From NCBI RefSeq assembly GCF_026162365.1, contig NZ_JAOANW010000020.1:1-46146 (forward strand): 46,146 nucleotides of DNA, written 5' to 3'. The notes beneath the pieces are model-generated. The model was not told the origin of the DNA. It made no database searches and saw only the letters and a program-made list of their open reading frames with translations. Below, piece by piece: positions 35,831 through 44,887 of this stretch. Within the stretch, counting starts at the first letter, position 1. Every line of letters starts with the position of its first letter. Source of the stretch: Nitratireductor luteus. GTDB taxonomy: Bacteria > Pseudomonadota > Alphaproteobacteria > Rhizobiales > Rhizobiaceae. The position numbers and the translations under genes were made by a program.

Positions 35831-37516
35831 TCAGCTCAGATAGACTTCGCTTCCATAACGTCGCATCATTCGCTGGCTATTGAAATAGGACCCGATCTTC
35901 GAGATGGATTGCTTCATCATCCAGATCCAGCGCGGGCGGTTTTCGTAGAAGAGCGGCAGAACGGTTCCTTCGAGCTTGTCCAGGCAGTCGGATGCATGTT
36001 CCGTGGCGAGCCGGTCCCCTTCGCCGATGGCCCAACCAGTAACGCCTTCGACCCATCCTTCACTCCACCAACCGTCGAGAACACTGAAATTGAGGATGCC
36101 GTTGAGCGCTGCCTTCATTCCGCTGGTGCCGGACGCTTCCAGTGGCGGCACGGGAGTGTTCAGCCACACATCCGCACCCGACACAAAGAGCCGGGCCAGC
36201 TCCATGTCGTAATTCGGAACGAAGGCAACCGGGAGCTCCGGCGCCAGTTCACGGATATGGCGATGGATCTCGGCGATCAGCGCCTTGCCTTCCTGATCCC
36301 GCGGGTGCGCCTTGCCGCCCATGACGATCTGGAAGGGATAGCGCCGATTGATTTCGCGAAGCCGATCGAGGTCAGTGAAGATGAGATGGGGCCGCTTATA
36401 GCCGGTCATTCGGCGAGCGAACGCGATGATCGGCCGCTCCTCATCGAGCATTTGGCCGGTCGCCTTCGCCACCGTGGCGACGAGATCCCGCTTCGCCCTT
36501 TGATGCGCGTTCCAGATCGCCTCGTCGGGCAGCTGCTCGCAGCGTGTCAGCCGCTCCGGCTGGTGGGCCCAGCTTGAAAGAATGCCCTGGAACAGTTCCG
36601 CGAACGATGGATGCGCCCATGTCGGGACATGAACCCCGTTGGTGACCGCGCCCACCTGGTAGCCTGGGAACATAAGGCGCGTCGTCTCGGCATGGACTTC
36701 CGCCACACCATTGACATGCCGGCTGAGGTTGAGCGCGAGGAGCGTCATGTTGAGCTCGTCCTTGCCACCCAGCTGCTTGAGCAAGTCGGGGTCTACCAGC
36801 CGGCCATGCCCCAGGATCCGCGCTACCTCGCCATAGGAGAACCTGTCATGGCCGGCTTCGACCGGCGTGTGGGTTGTGAACACGCAGGCCTCGCGGACCT
36901 TGTCCAGTCGCCCCTGCAACGGCACATCCGTTCCAGTCTGCTTGGCGAGAAGGTGGAGCGTAAGCAGCGAGGCATGGCCTTCATTGAGGTGAAACTTCCT
37001 GATCTCGAAGCCGAGTCCTTCGAGAATCCGCGCGCCGCCGACCCCCAGCACGATTTCCTGCTTGAGACGGTAGGCGGCATCACCGCCATAGAGACGGTCG
37101 GTTATGCTTCGGTCTTCCGGACAGTTCTGCTCGAGTCTCGTATCGAGGAGAAGGACAGGGATCCGCCCGCCGAGCGGGCAGGAGACGACGTAGAGCCATG
37201 GTCTGACCCAGACGGAACGTCCCTCGATATCGACCGCCACCATAAAATCCAGCTGCGCGGCCCAGTCTTCCACGCGCCATGGATCCGGATGGTCGACCTG
37301 CTCCCCTGCGCTTCCTATCTCCTGCCGCAGATAGCCCTCGTGCGACACAAGCGTGACGAACACGAGCGGCAAGTCGAGATCGGCGGATGACCGGGCGCAG
37401 TCGCCGGCAAGTATGCCGAGGCCCCCGCTATAGGTCCGCATTTCCGGCCGGAAGGCAATCTCCATGGAAAAGTAGGCAATGCTGGTGTGCCTCAGAAACT
37501 GTTGGAGAGTGTCCAT
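35831..37516 (-). CDS. glgP: Alpha-glucan (glycogen) phosphorylase, short type
   Basis: A 561-aa alpha-glucan phosphorylase of the short GlgP class, releasing glucose 1-phosphate from glycogen. Typical blocks are IAYFSMEIAFRPEMRTYSGG followed by LGILAGD, FHLNEGHASLL, FTTHTPVEAGHDRF, GAVTNGVHVPTWA, FARRMTGYKRPHL, and the PLP-lysine segment EASGTSGMKAALNG. I start at 37516 (MDTLQQFL), where an AAGGAACAGAAGG site precedes; earlier in-frame ATGs (37534, 37555) add non-conserved residues. It is the third gene of the xfp-ackA-glgP operon, 53 bases after ackA, and probably feeds sugar phosphate to phosphoketolase at low oxygen. Confidence 0.92.
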   Translation of the reverse strand: MDTLQQFLRHTSIAYFSMEIAFRPEMRTYSGGLGILAGDCARSSADLDLPLVFVTLVSHEGYLRQEIGSAGEQVDHPDPWRVEDWAAQLDFMVAVDIEGRSVWVRPWLYVVSCPLGGRIPVLLLDTRLEQNCPEDRSITDRLYGGDAAYRLKQEIVLGVGGARILEGLGFEIRKFHLNEGHASLLTLHLLAKQTGTDVPLQGRLDKVREACVFTTHTPVEAGHDRFSYGEVARILGHGRLVDPDLLKQLGGKDELNMTLLALNLSRHVNGVAEVHAETTRLMFPGYQVGAVTNGVHVPTWAHPSFAELFQGILSSWAHQPERLTRCEQLPDEAIWNAHQRAKRDLVATVAKATGQMLDEERPIIAFARRMTGYKRPHLIFTDLDRLREINRRYPFQIVMGGKAHPRDQEGKALIAEIHRHIRELAPELPVAFVPNYDMELARLFVSGADVWLNTPVPPLEASGTSGMKAALNGILNFSVLDGWWSEGWVEGVTGWAIGEGDRLATEHASDCLDKLEGTVLPLFYENRPRWIWMMKQSISKIGSYFNSQRMMRRYGSEVYLS

Positions 37517-37569
37517 GGCCTTCTGTTCCTTCATGGGACCGGTCGTCGCCGGCATGCGCCGCCGCGAGC

Positions 37570-38742
37570 CTAAGCCCTTTCGACAGCTGACAGGACATGG
37601 CGTGCGATCACCACTTCCTCGTCGGTCGGGATCACGTGTATGTCTATCGGGCTGTCCACAGCGCTGATCCGCTCCGCATGGGGTTCGTTGGCGTGGTGGT
37701 CGATCCTTGCGCCGAGCCATTTCAGACGTGAGCAGATGGCCGAGCGGATCGAGGCCGAGTGCTCGCCTATTCCTGCGGTGAATACCAGGCCGTCGAGACC
37801 GCCCATCGTACTGGCCAGTGCCGCCGTCTCCCGCGCCGCGCGGAAGGCGAAGAGCTCGAGCGCTTCGCGGGCGTGCGGATCGCGGCTTTCGGAAAGCGCC
37901 CGCACGTCGCTTGAGATGCCGGAAACGCCGAGAAGACCGGACTCCTCATAAAGCAGGTCCTGAAGCTCCGCGGGAGAAAATCCTTCCTCCTGAAGCAGGT
38001 AAAGGAGCACGCCCGGATCGATCGCGCCGCAGCGCGTGCCCATCACCAGTCCGTCGAGCGCGGAAAAGCCCATGGTGGTGTCGATGCTTTTGCCGTCGCG
38101 CAGGGCACACAGGCTCGCCCCATTTCCGAGATGCGCGACGACGATCCGCCCTGCCGCGAGTTTCGGAGACACCTGTCGCAGGCGAGACGCTATGTATTCG
38201 TAGGAAAGCCCGTGAAATCCGTAGCGCTGGATCGCCATGGCCTCATAGCGCCGTGGCAGGGCATAGCGCCTGACCGTGGCCTCGATCGTTCCGTGAAAAG
38301 CCGTGTCAAAGCAGCCGACCTGCGGCAAATTCGGTCGCAAGGCAGTAAGGGCACGGATAGGGGCGATGCTGCGCGGCTGATGGAGCGGCGCAAGGGGCCT
38401 CAGCTTCTCCACTTCATCGATCACCTGCGGCGTCAGCAGTACCGGCTCGCTGAACCGGCTGCCGCCATGGACGATGCGGTGGCCGGCCGCAACAAGTCCC
38501 TGACCGGTCCAGCTGTCAGCCCAGCGGAGCAATTCGCCGATGAGATCTTCAAGGCCACTACCCGGAAACTCCTTCTCCAGAAGCGATCTCCCATCCGGTC
38601 CCTTGGCCGTAAGGCTTCGCACGTCGCCAAGGCCGATTGCTCCACGGGCAATGGAGCGCGGCTCTCCCGAGAGGTCAGCCTCGTAGAGACCGAATTTGAG
38701 GCTCGAGGAGCCGCCATTGAGGGCGAGGATGGCATTCGGCAT
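37570..38742 (-). CDS. ackA: Acetate kinase
   Basis: A 390-aa acetate kinase converting acetyl phosphate and ADP to acetate and ATP. Motifs are ILALNGGSSSLKFGLY at the N terminus, AAGHRIVHGG, FDTAFHGTI, RYGFHGLSYEYI, VVAHLGNGASLCA, and FTAGIGEHSASIR. Its ATG overlaps the phosphoketolase stop (ATGA), so the enzymes producing and using acetyl phosphate are translationally coupled. Control is through the FixK box ahead of the phosphoketolase gene. Length is normal and all main blocks are present. Confidence 0.95.
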   Translation of the reverse strand: MPNAILALNGGSSSLKFGLYEADLSGEPRSIARGAIGLGDVRSLTAKGPDGRSLLEKEFPGSGLEDLIGELLRWADSWTGQGLVAAGHRIVHGGSRFSEPVLLTPQVIDEVEKLRPLAPLHQPRSIAPIRALTALRPNLPQVGCFDTAFHGTIEATVRRYALPRRYEAMAIQRYGFHGLSYEYIASRLRQVSPKLAAGRIVVAHLGNGASLCALRDGKSIDTTMGFSALDGLVMGTRCGAIDPGVLLYLLQEEGFSPAELQDLLYEESGLLGVSGISSDVRALSESRDPHAREALELFAFRAARETAALASTMGGLDGLVFTAGIGEHSASIRSAICSRLKWLGARIDHHANEPHAERISAVDSPIDIHVIPTDEEVVIARHVLSAVERA

Positions 38743-41147
38743 CAGTCACCAGCTTCGGCGGCCGTCTTGTAGGGCCACCCCCAATCGCGGATCTCGGGCA
38801 TGTCCTCGCCGTGCTCGCGGATATAGGCGGCGTGCTCGGCGAGCTTGTCGTTGAGCCGTGCGACCAGTTCGTCCGACTCGCCGCCCAACCGCGTCACGCG
38901 GGTGGCGGCGGCAATGGCGAGATGGAACCGGTCGAGCGAATTCATGACGACCATATCGAAGGGCGTGGTGGTCGTGCCTTCCTCGCGGAAGCCGTGCACA
39001 TGCATGTTGTCGTGGTTGGCGCGTTTGTAGGTCAAGCGGTGGATGAGATAGGGATAGCCGTGATAGGCGAAGATCACCGGTTTGTCCGTCGTGAACAGGG
39101 TATCGAAGACCTGATCGTCAAGGCCATGCGGATGCTCTGTCGCCGATTGCATCGTCATCAGGTCGACCACATTGACGACGCGGATCTTCAGGTCGGAGAA
39201 GGCGGAGCGCAGGATGTCCACGGCAGCCAGCGTCTCCAGCGTCGGCACGTCGCCGGCGCAGGCCATGACCACATCCGGTTCCTCGTCTCCGGCCGCCGTG
39301 CCCGCCCATTCCCAGATGCCGGCCCCTGCCCTGCAATGACGCTCGGCCGCCTCGGCGCTCAACCATTGCGGCGCCGGCTGCTTGCCAGCCGTGATGACGT
39401 TGATGCGGTTGTAGGTCTTGAGGCAATGATCGGTCACCCACAGCAGGGTGTTCGCGTCGGGCGGGAAGTAGAGGCGGATCGTATCCGCCTTCTTGTTGGC
39501 GACGAAATCGGCGAACCCGGGATCCTGATGGCTGAAGCCGTTGTGGTCCTGCCTCCAGACATGGGAGGTGAGCAGGTAGTTGAGCGATGCGATCGGCTTG
39601 CGCCAGGGGAGTTCGCGCGAGACCTTCACCCATTTGGCATGCTGGTTGACCATGGAATCCACGATGTGGATGAAGGCTTCATAGCAGGAGAAGAGCCCGT
39701 GGCGGCCTGTGAGCAGGTATCCCTCCAGCCAGCCCTGGCAGAGATGTTCGCTCAACACCTCCATGACGCGGCCGTCGCGCGTCAGGTGCACGTCGTAGGG
39801 CTCGATCCTCTCCATCCAGACACGATCGGTCACCTCGAAGACGGCATCGAGCCGGTTGGACGATGTCTCGTCCGGCCCCATCAGCCTGAAATTATCCACG
39901 TTGAGCTTCATCACGTCGCGCAGATAGGTGCCCATCACGCGCGTGGCCTCGCCCGTCAATCCTCCCGGCTGCCGCACGTCGAGGGCGTATGCCTTCCAAT
40001 CCGGCAGGACGAGGTCGCGCTTCAGAAGCCCGCCATTGGCATGGGGATTGGCGCCCATGCGCTTGTTCCCCGAAGGTGCGAGCGCCGCAAGTTCCGGCCG
40101 AAGGCGCCCGTTCTCGTCGAACAGTTCCTGCGCCTTGTAGCTCTGCATCCAGACCTGCAGCACGCGCCGGTGCTCGTCATTGCCCCGTGCGTTGGCAACC
40201 GGCACCTGGTGCGAACGCCAGAAGTCCTCGACCTTCTTGCCGTCCACCTCTTTCGGCCCGGTCCAGCCCTTCGGGCTGCGCAGCACGATCATGGGCCAGC
40301 GAGGGCGCTCTCCCGACCACGCCGGATCGCGTGCCTGCCGCTGAATGGCGGAGATGCGGTCGAGCGCCGTGTCGAGCGTCCGCGCCATCAGCGGGTGCAT
40401 TTCGGCGGGCTCGCTGCCTTCCACGAAGAAGGGCTCATATCCATAGCCGGTGAAGAGAGCGCGCAGCTCCTCATCGTCCATCCGGCCGAAGATCGTGGGA
40501 TTGGCGATCTTGTAGCCATTCAGGTGAAGAACAGGCAGAACGGCACCATCTCGCGCCGGGTTGAGGAACTTGTTGGAATGCCACGCGGCGGCGGTGGGAC
40601 CGGTTTCCGCCTCGCCGTCGCCGACCACGCACGCAACCAGCAGGTCGGGGTTGTCGAAAGCGGCCCCGTAGGCGTGCGCGAGCGCGTAGCCGAGTTCCCC
40701 GCCTTCATGAATCGAGCCCGGCGTTTCCGGGGCCGCGTGGCTGGGCACCCCGCCAGGAAAGGAGAACTGGCGGAACAATTTTCTCAGGCCTTCGGCATCC
40801 TGTGGCACATCCGGATAGATTTCGTTGTATGTCCCTTCGAGATAGGTGTTGGCCACCATCGCAGGGCCGCCGTGCCCCGGACCGCAGACATAGATCACGT
40901 TCAGGTCGCGCGCACGGATGACCCGGTTCAGGTGGACGTAGACGAAGTTCAGACCCGGCGTCGTTCCCCAATGGCCCAGAAGCCGAGGCTTGACGTGCTC
41001 GGGCTTGAGCGGCTCGCGCAGCAGCGGGTTGTCCATGAGATAGATCTGGCCAACCGAGATATAGTTTGCCGCTCTCCAATAGCGGTCGATCGCTTCAAAC
41101 TCCGATAAACCCGGACCTGTTTCGCCGTCGGTCTTGGCAACATCCAT
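38742..41147 (-). CDS. xfp: Phosphoketolase (xylulose 5-phosphate/fructose 6-phosphate)
   Basis: An 801-aa thiamine-diphosphate phosphoketolase, splitting xylulose 5-phosphate or fructose 6-phosphate to acetyl phosphate plus an aldose phosphate. Visible signatures are [73 protein letters not shown] and [11 protein letters not shown] start at ATG 41147, preceded by AAGGAG at ideal spacing; the frame is open further upstream without conserved sequence. It heads the xfp-ackA-glgP operon. The FixK box at 41239-41252 is centred about 98 bases upstream, giving a leader of about 57 bases. Confidence 0.95.
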   Translation of the reverse strand: MDVAKTDGETGPGLSEFEAIDRYWRAANYISVGQIYLMDNPLLREPLKPEHVKPRLLGHWGTTPGLNFVYVHLNRVIRARDLNVIYVCGPGHGGPAMVANTYLEGTYNEIYPDVPQDAEGLRKLFRQFSFPGGVPSHAAPETPGSIHEGGELGYALAHAYGAAFDNPDLLVACVVGDGEAETGPTAAAWHSNKFLNPARDGAVLPVLHLNGYKIANPTIFGRMDDEELRALFTGYGYEPFFVEGSEPAEMHPLMARTLDTALDRISAIQRQARDPAWSGERPRWPMIVLRSPKGWTGPKEVDGKKVEDFWRSHQVPVANARGNDEHRRVLQVWMQSYKAQELFDENGRLRPELAALAPSGNKRMGANPHANGGLLKRDLVLPDWKAYALDVRQPGGLTGEATRVMGTYLRDVMKLNVDNFRLMGPDETSSNRLDAVFEVTDRVWMERIEPYDVHLTRDGRVMEVLSEHLCQGWLEGYLLTGRHGLFSCYEAFIHIVDSMVNQHAKWVKVSRELPWRKPIASLNYLLTSHVWRQDHNGFSHQDPGFADFVANKKADTIRLYFPPDANTLLWVTDHCLKTYNRINVITAGKQPAPQWLSAEAAERHCRAGAGIWEWAGTAAGDEEPDVVMACAGDVPTLETLAAVDILRSAFSDLKIRVVNVVDLMTMQSATEHPHGLDDQVFDTLFTTDKPVIFAYHGYPYLIHRLTYKRANHDNMHVHGFREEGTTTTPFDMVVMNSLDRFHLAIAAATRVTRLGGESDELVARLNDKLAEHAAYIREHGEDMPEIRDWGWPYKTAAEAGD

Positions 41148-41238
41148 TTGAAGTCTCCTTACGGCAGAAATCTGGGGCAGCAGCACGGAACGAAAAGGCT
41201 TTCGCGAAAAGACATGCCACCTCCGCCCGGAGGAGACA

Positions 41239-41252
41239 TTGATCGGTGTCAA
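41239..41252 (-). promoter_or_regulatory. FixK/FNR box upstream of xfp-ackA-glgP
   Basis: On the plus strand the sequence is TTGATCGGTGTCAA, an exact TTGA-N6-TCAA match. It is nearer the xfp operon than the second box in this divergent region and is spaced for minus-strand activation. Confidence 0.75.
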
Positions 41253-41346
41253 CTTGCACTTCAGATTCGAGACGCGCGAGGAGAGCGAGCCGCTGGGACC
41301 GCCGCCACGGAAACGGAACACGCGGCGGTCGCGAATTTGTTTCCGT

Positions 41347-41360
41347 TTGACACGGGTCAA
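41347..41360 (+). promoter_or_regulatory. FixK/FNR box upstream of the cytochrome c gene
   Basis: TTGACACGGGTCAA is an exact TTGA-N6-TCAA match. Its centre lies about 62 bases before the ATG at 41416, giving a class II leader of about 21 bases. Confidence 0.75.
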
Positions 41361-41415
41361 GGCGCGGTCGCGCTCATCTGCCAATTTACGCGGGAACAAA
41401 GAGACACGCTCGGCG

Positions 41416-41745
41416 ATGCAACAGAAGTATCGAATCATGACCACCACGGCTCTGCTCCTGGCGAGCGTTGCAAGGCCTGCAATGGCCGAGGACGCCCAAG
41501 TTGCACGCGGCAGGGCCCTCGTTGAGGCGAACTGTTCGCGTTGCCATGCGGTAACTCGGACCGATGCCAGCAAGCACCCAGAAGCGCCGGCATTCCACAC
41601 GCTCTGGAAGCGCTACCCGATCGATGCTCTCGAAGAAGCCTTCGCCGAAGGGATTTATGTCGGCCATCCGGACATGCCGGAGTTCGTGGCCGACCCTGAC
41701 CAGATCGCCGCCATCATCGCCTACATCGAGTCGATTCAGGACTGA
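41416..41745 (+). CDS. Periplasmic monohaem cytochrome c
   Basis: A 109-aa c-type cytochrome. A signal peptide ([17 protein letters not shown], cleaved before EDAQ near residue 25) is followed by one haem site CSRCH (40-44) and a likely Met ligand M87 in VGHPDMPEF. This makes a small class I electron carrier in the periplasm. The start may be ATG 41416 or 41437; both keep the signal peptide. It is followed after 25 bases by a universal stress gene and probably shares its transcript. The FixK box suggests expression at low oxygen, where it could serve a terminal oxidase or reductase encoded elsewhere. Confidence 0.88.
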   Translation: MQQKYRIMTTTALLLASVARPAMAEDAQVARGRALVEANCSRCHAVTRTDASKHPEAPAFHTLWKRYPIDALEEAFAEGIYVGHPDMPEFVADPDQIAAIIAYIESIQD

Positions 41746-41770
41746 CGGCGGCAACCAAGGAACCAGAACC

Positions 41771-42613
41771 ATGACTGAACAAGTAAAATGCATTCTCGTG
41801 GGCGTAGCCGCGAAGGACGATTTCTCGGCGACGCCGGCGCTCGAATTCGCCATTGCTCTCGCAAAAAAGCACGGCGCCTGTCTCACCGTCTGCGCCCTGC
41901 CCCCCGCCTTCTATGTGCCTGTCACACGCACCGGCGGATCCGCGTCCGCCATCCTCAAGAGCGAGATCGGACGTCTCGAGGAGATCACCCATCGATCCGC
42001 ACGCAGTGCGTCGGAGCTCGTCAGCAAGGCCGGGGTCTCGTGCATCGCCGAGCACACGCTCTCGCCGCTTGAACCCAGAACCGGTCGTCTGGTGCGCCTG
42101 GCGCGCGTGAACGACGTCACCATCCTCGATGCCGCCGAGCCCGAGGATAACGCCCAACGCGCCGCGATCGAAGATGTCCTCTTCGACAGCGGCCGACCCG
42201 TGCTGGTCATACCGCAGACAGGAGGAAACGCAGCACCCCGGCGCATCGCCGTTGCCTGGGACGGCAGCGCCCGTTCGGCACGTGCGGTGGCCGACGCCCT
42301 GCCTTTCCTCAAGCAGGCAGGCGCCGTTTTCGTCGTCACCGTCACGGGCGAAAAGGATCTCTCGCGTATGGCGCCGGGTGCCGATCTTGCCACTCACCTC
42401 CTTCAGCACGGCGTTTACGAGCCGCACTTGGAGACGCTTTCGGCGATCGACGACGATGCGTCGGCAAGGTTGCGCAAATTCGTAAAGGACGAGTCCATCG
42501 ATATGCTCGTCATGGGCGCATTCGTCCATTCACGCTTCCGACAGGCGATCCTCGGCGGCGTTACGCGTTCGCTGCTGGACGACGTTCCCGTGCCACTTTT
42601 CATGGCGCATTAG
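41771..42613 (+). CDS. Universal stress protein, tandem UspA domains
   Basis: A 280-aa universal stress protein with two halves (about 1-150 and 155-280). The second starts RIAVAWDGSARSARAVADAL and ends MGAFVHSRFRQAILGGVTRS. In this loop the second glycine of the G-2x-G-9x-G motif is Val, so nucleotide binding of the classic type is doubtful. An AAGGAACC site precedes the ATG. The gene follows the cytochrome c gene by 25 bases and is likely under the same FixK box. Just beyond its stop lies an IS481 insertion. Confidence 0.88.
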   Translation: MTEQVKCILVGVAAKDDFSATPALEFAIALAKKHGACLTVCALPPAFYVPVTRTGGSASAILKSEIGRLEEITHRSARSASELVSKAGVSCIAEHTLSPLEPRTGRLVRLARVNDVTILDAAEPEDNAQRAAIEDVLFDSGRPVLVIPQTGGNAAPRRIAVAWDGSARSARAVADALPFLKQAGAVFVVTVTGEKDLSRMAPGADLATHLLQHGVYEPHLETLSAIDDDASARLRKFVKDESIDMLVMGAFVHSRFRQAILGGVTRSLLDDVPVPLFMAH

Positions 42614-42667
42614 GGGAGTGCGGCATCAACACGGCCCGGCAGTTCGCGAACGTTAGCGGGGCGCTAG

Positions 42668-43671
42668 GTGTTTAATCCCGCATTTTGATGGTGCAATCTT
42701 TTCCCATGAATGGAAGGAGGCACTATGGGACAAGTTCACCACGGGAGCGCCACGACGACAGCGGCAGTCCGTCGAGCGATACAACATAGTCAAGAGAGCC
42801 TGAGGACACTGGCCAGGCGCTACGGGATCAACCAGAAGACCGTGGCGAAATGGAAAAAGCGCACATCGGTTGCCGATTTGCCGACCGGGCCGAAGGAACC
42901 GCATTCCACGGTGCTATCGCTGGAGGATGAGGCCGTCATCGTCGCCTTCCGCAAGCATACGCTGCTGCCGCTCGATGACTGCCTCTATGCCCTTCAGGCG
43001 ACGATCCCGCATCTGTCCCGATCATCATTGCATCGCTGCCTGGAGCGCCATGGCATCTCGCGACTGCCCGATGTCGGGGGCGACAAGCCAGTCCGGAAGA
43101 AGTTCAAGAGCTATCCGATCGGCTACTTCCACATCGACATCGCAGAGGTGCAGACGGCTGAGGGCAAGCTCTATCTGTTCGTGGCCATCGACCGGACATC
43201 AAAGTTCGCTTTCGCCCAACTCCATCTCAAAGCCGGCAAGATGATTGCGGCGCAGTTCCTGCGCGATCTCGTCGCGGCGGTGCCCTGCACCATCCACACC
43301 GTACTGACCGACAACGGCATCCAGTTCACCAGCTACGCCCGTCACAAATATGCGTTCCACCACATCTTCGACCGGGTCTGCGACGAGAACGGCATCGAAC
43401 ACAGGCTCACCAAAATCAACCATCCGTGGACGAACGGACAGGTGGAACGGATGAACCGGACCATCAAGGAGGCGACCGTCAAGCGCTTCCATTACGACAA
43501 TCATGACCAACTGCGCCGGCATCTTCAGGACTTCATCGATGCATACAACTTCGGGCGAAGGCTGAAGACGCTCAAAGGCCTCACACCTTACGAGTTCATC
43601 TGCAAACGATGGACTTCAGAGCCGGATCGATTCATTCTCGATCCAATCCATCAAATGCCGGGACTGAACAC
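42668..43671 (+). mobile_element. IS481-family insertion sequence, complete
   Basis: A 1004-base element. Its 24-base terminal inverted repeats (42668-42691 and 43648-43671) match at 19 positions, both beginning GTGTT and ending ATTTGATGG or TTTTGATGG. It is flanked by the 4-base direct repeat CTAG (42664-42667 and 43672-43675), the known target preference of IS481. The transposase gene is intact. Removing the element joins the end of the cytochrome c/stress gene region to the leader of a DUF6544-like remnant, 33 bases before that remnant's start. Confidence 0.88.
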
Positions 43672-43675
43672 CTAG
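42725..43675 (+). CDS. IS481-family transposase
   Basis: A 316-aa transposase with an N-terminal helix-turn-helix (TLARRYGINQKTVAKWKKR) and an rve integrase core. Catalytic residues are seen in YFHIDIAEVQ (first D), TVLTDNGIQFTS (second D) and NGQVERMNRTIKEA (E). A GGAAGGAGG site lies just before ATG 42725. The reading frame runs through the right inverted repeat, and its TAG stop (43673-43675) is the last three bases of the flanking CTAG target copy. The protein end is thus set by the insertion site. No frameshift is seen, so it may be active. Confidence 0.92.
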   Translation: MGQVHHGSATTTAAVRRAIQHSQESLRTLARRYGINQKTVAKWKKRTSVADLPTGPKEPHSTVLSLEDEAVIVAFRKHTLLPLDDCLYALQATIPHLSRSSLHRCLERHGISRLPDVGGDKPVRKKFKSYPIGYFHIDIAEVQTAEGKLYLFVAIDRTSKFAFAQLHLKAGKMIAAQFLRDLVAAVPCTIHTVLTDNGIQFTSYARHKYAFHHIFDRVCDENGIEHRLTKINHPWTNGQVERMNRTIKEATVKRFHYDNHDQLRRHLQDFIDAYNFGRRLKTLKGLTPYEFICKRWTSEPDRFILDPIHQMPGLNT

Positions 43676-43708
43676 CGGTTCAGCGATTACCGACCCGGAG
43701 AACAAGGG

Positions 43709-43960
43709 ATGGAAATCCTCGCGATCAGCCTTGCCCTGGAGCTGTTCACCATTGCCGGCCTGCAGATTCGGCGCTGGCTGGACAAACCGGCATGCCGCGC
43801 GGGTCTGGCGCAGTCTGGCGGCGCAGGCCGATGCATCGCCTCCGGAATTCCACCCGTCCATGGTCCAGGGGCTACCCGAACCCGCCCGCCGCTTTTTCCT
43901 TTTCACCATTGCGCCCGGCAGCCCTATCCGCACCGTCGAAAATCGCCGCATCCTCGAAAC
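43709..43960 (+). pseudogene. DUF6544-like gene fragment, frameshifted and 3'-truncated
   Basis: After a GGAGAACAAGGG site an ATG at 43709 opens MEILAISLALELFTIAGLQI with a hydrophobic N-terminal segment. At about 43785-43800 the apparent coding frame shifts, continuing as ARVWRSLAAQADASPPEFHP and then MVQGLPEPARRFFLFTIAPG. The latter resembles the start of DUF6544 proteins. The resemblance ends near 43940 and the arcC gene follows on the other strand, so the C-terminal part is missing. The family name is from memory, and the coding potential is inferred from two frames. Confidence 0.5.
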
Positions 43961-43963
43961 CAC

Positions 43964-44884
43964 TCATTCATCATCGGGATCACTGAATACGGTTCCTGCG
44001 CGGCGTTCCAGAATGGCGAGCGCATCCTCAAGCGCACCAATGCCGGCGATGCCACCGGTCGCCCTGACAAAGGCGCTCGCTGCCTCGACCTTCGGCCGCA
44101 TCGAGCCGGCCGGGAAGTCTCCCGGATCGAGCTCGCCTGACACGGCTTTGCGGATTGCTGTTTGGTCTGGTTGGCCCCAGTTCCGATAGACAGCATCCAC
44201 ATCGGTCAGCATCAGCAGCGCGTCGGCACCCAGGTCTTGCGCCAGGAGTTCCGCCGACCGGTCCTTGTCGATCACCGCTTCCACGCCCATCAGGCCGCCG
44301 TCGGAACGGCGGACGATCGGAATGCCTCCGCCGCCGGCGCAAATGACAATCACATTCTGCTCAAGCAGCAATTTAATCACCGACACGTCGGGTATGTGCT
44401 TCGGCAGAGGCGAGGCCACGACACGGCGATACTTGTCCCCGTCCGGCGCAACCGCCCAGCCGCGTGATTTCGACAAGCGCTCTGCTTCCTCCCTTTCATA
44501 GACGGGGCCGACCGGTTTGGTCGGGTGCCGAAAGGCGGGATCAGCCGGATCGACCTCGACCTGCGTCAGAAGGGTCGCGACTCGGGGGCCCTGGGGAAGC
44601 GCGTTTTCAAGCTCCTGTTCGACGAGATAACCGATCATGCCTTCCGTCTCGGCGCCCAGCACGTCGAGCGGATAGGCTTCGTCGGGCTTGTAGGCGGCCG
44701 ATTGCAACGCGAGGAGACCCACCTGCGGCCCGTTGCCGTGGCAGACCACGACGCGATGGCCGGCCCGCACGACCTCCGCTATGGCCGCCGCCGCGCGCTT
44801 CACATTGGCGCGCTGGTTCCCGGCCGTCGGCGGCTCTCCGCGCTTAAGCAGCGCGTTGCCGCCAAGGGCGATGACGACCAGCAT
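43964..44884 (-). CDS. arcC: Carbamate kinase
   Basis: A 306-aa carbamate kinase, the ATP-yielding last step of the arginine deiminase pathway (carbamoyl phosphate plus ADP to ATP, CO2 and ammonia). Motifs are [15 protein letters not shown] at the start, [43 protein letters not shown], and [14 protein letters not shown]. The gene begins 3 bases after arcB. No FixK box is visible within the arc cluster; its promoter must lie beyond the window edge. Confidence 0.95.
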   Translation of the reverse strand: MLVVIALGGNALLKRGEPPTAGNQRANVKRAAAAIAEVVRAGHRVVVCHGNGPQVGLLALQSAAYKPDEAYPLDVLGAETEGMIGYLVEQELENALPQGPRVATLLTQVEVDPADPAFRHPTKPVGPVYEREEAERLSKSRGWAVAPDGDKYRRVVASPLPKHIPDVSVIKLLLEQNVIVICAGGGGIPIVRRSDGGLMGVEAVIDKDRSAELLAQDLGADALLMLTDVDAVYRNWGQPDQTAIRKAVSGELDPGDFPAGSMRPKVEAASAFVRATGGIAGIGALEDALAILERRAGTVFSDPDDE

Positions 44885-44887
44885 CTT

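Noticed and set aside
38811-41108. Long open frame (765 codons) on the plus strand opposite phosphoketolase
   Set aside because: It has no recognisable domain, and the opposite strand encodes a full-length phosphoketolase with a proper ribosome-binding site. It is a codon-bias shadow.
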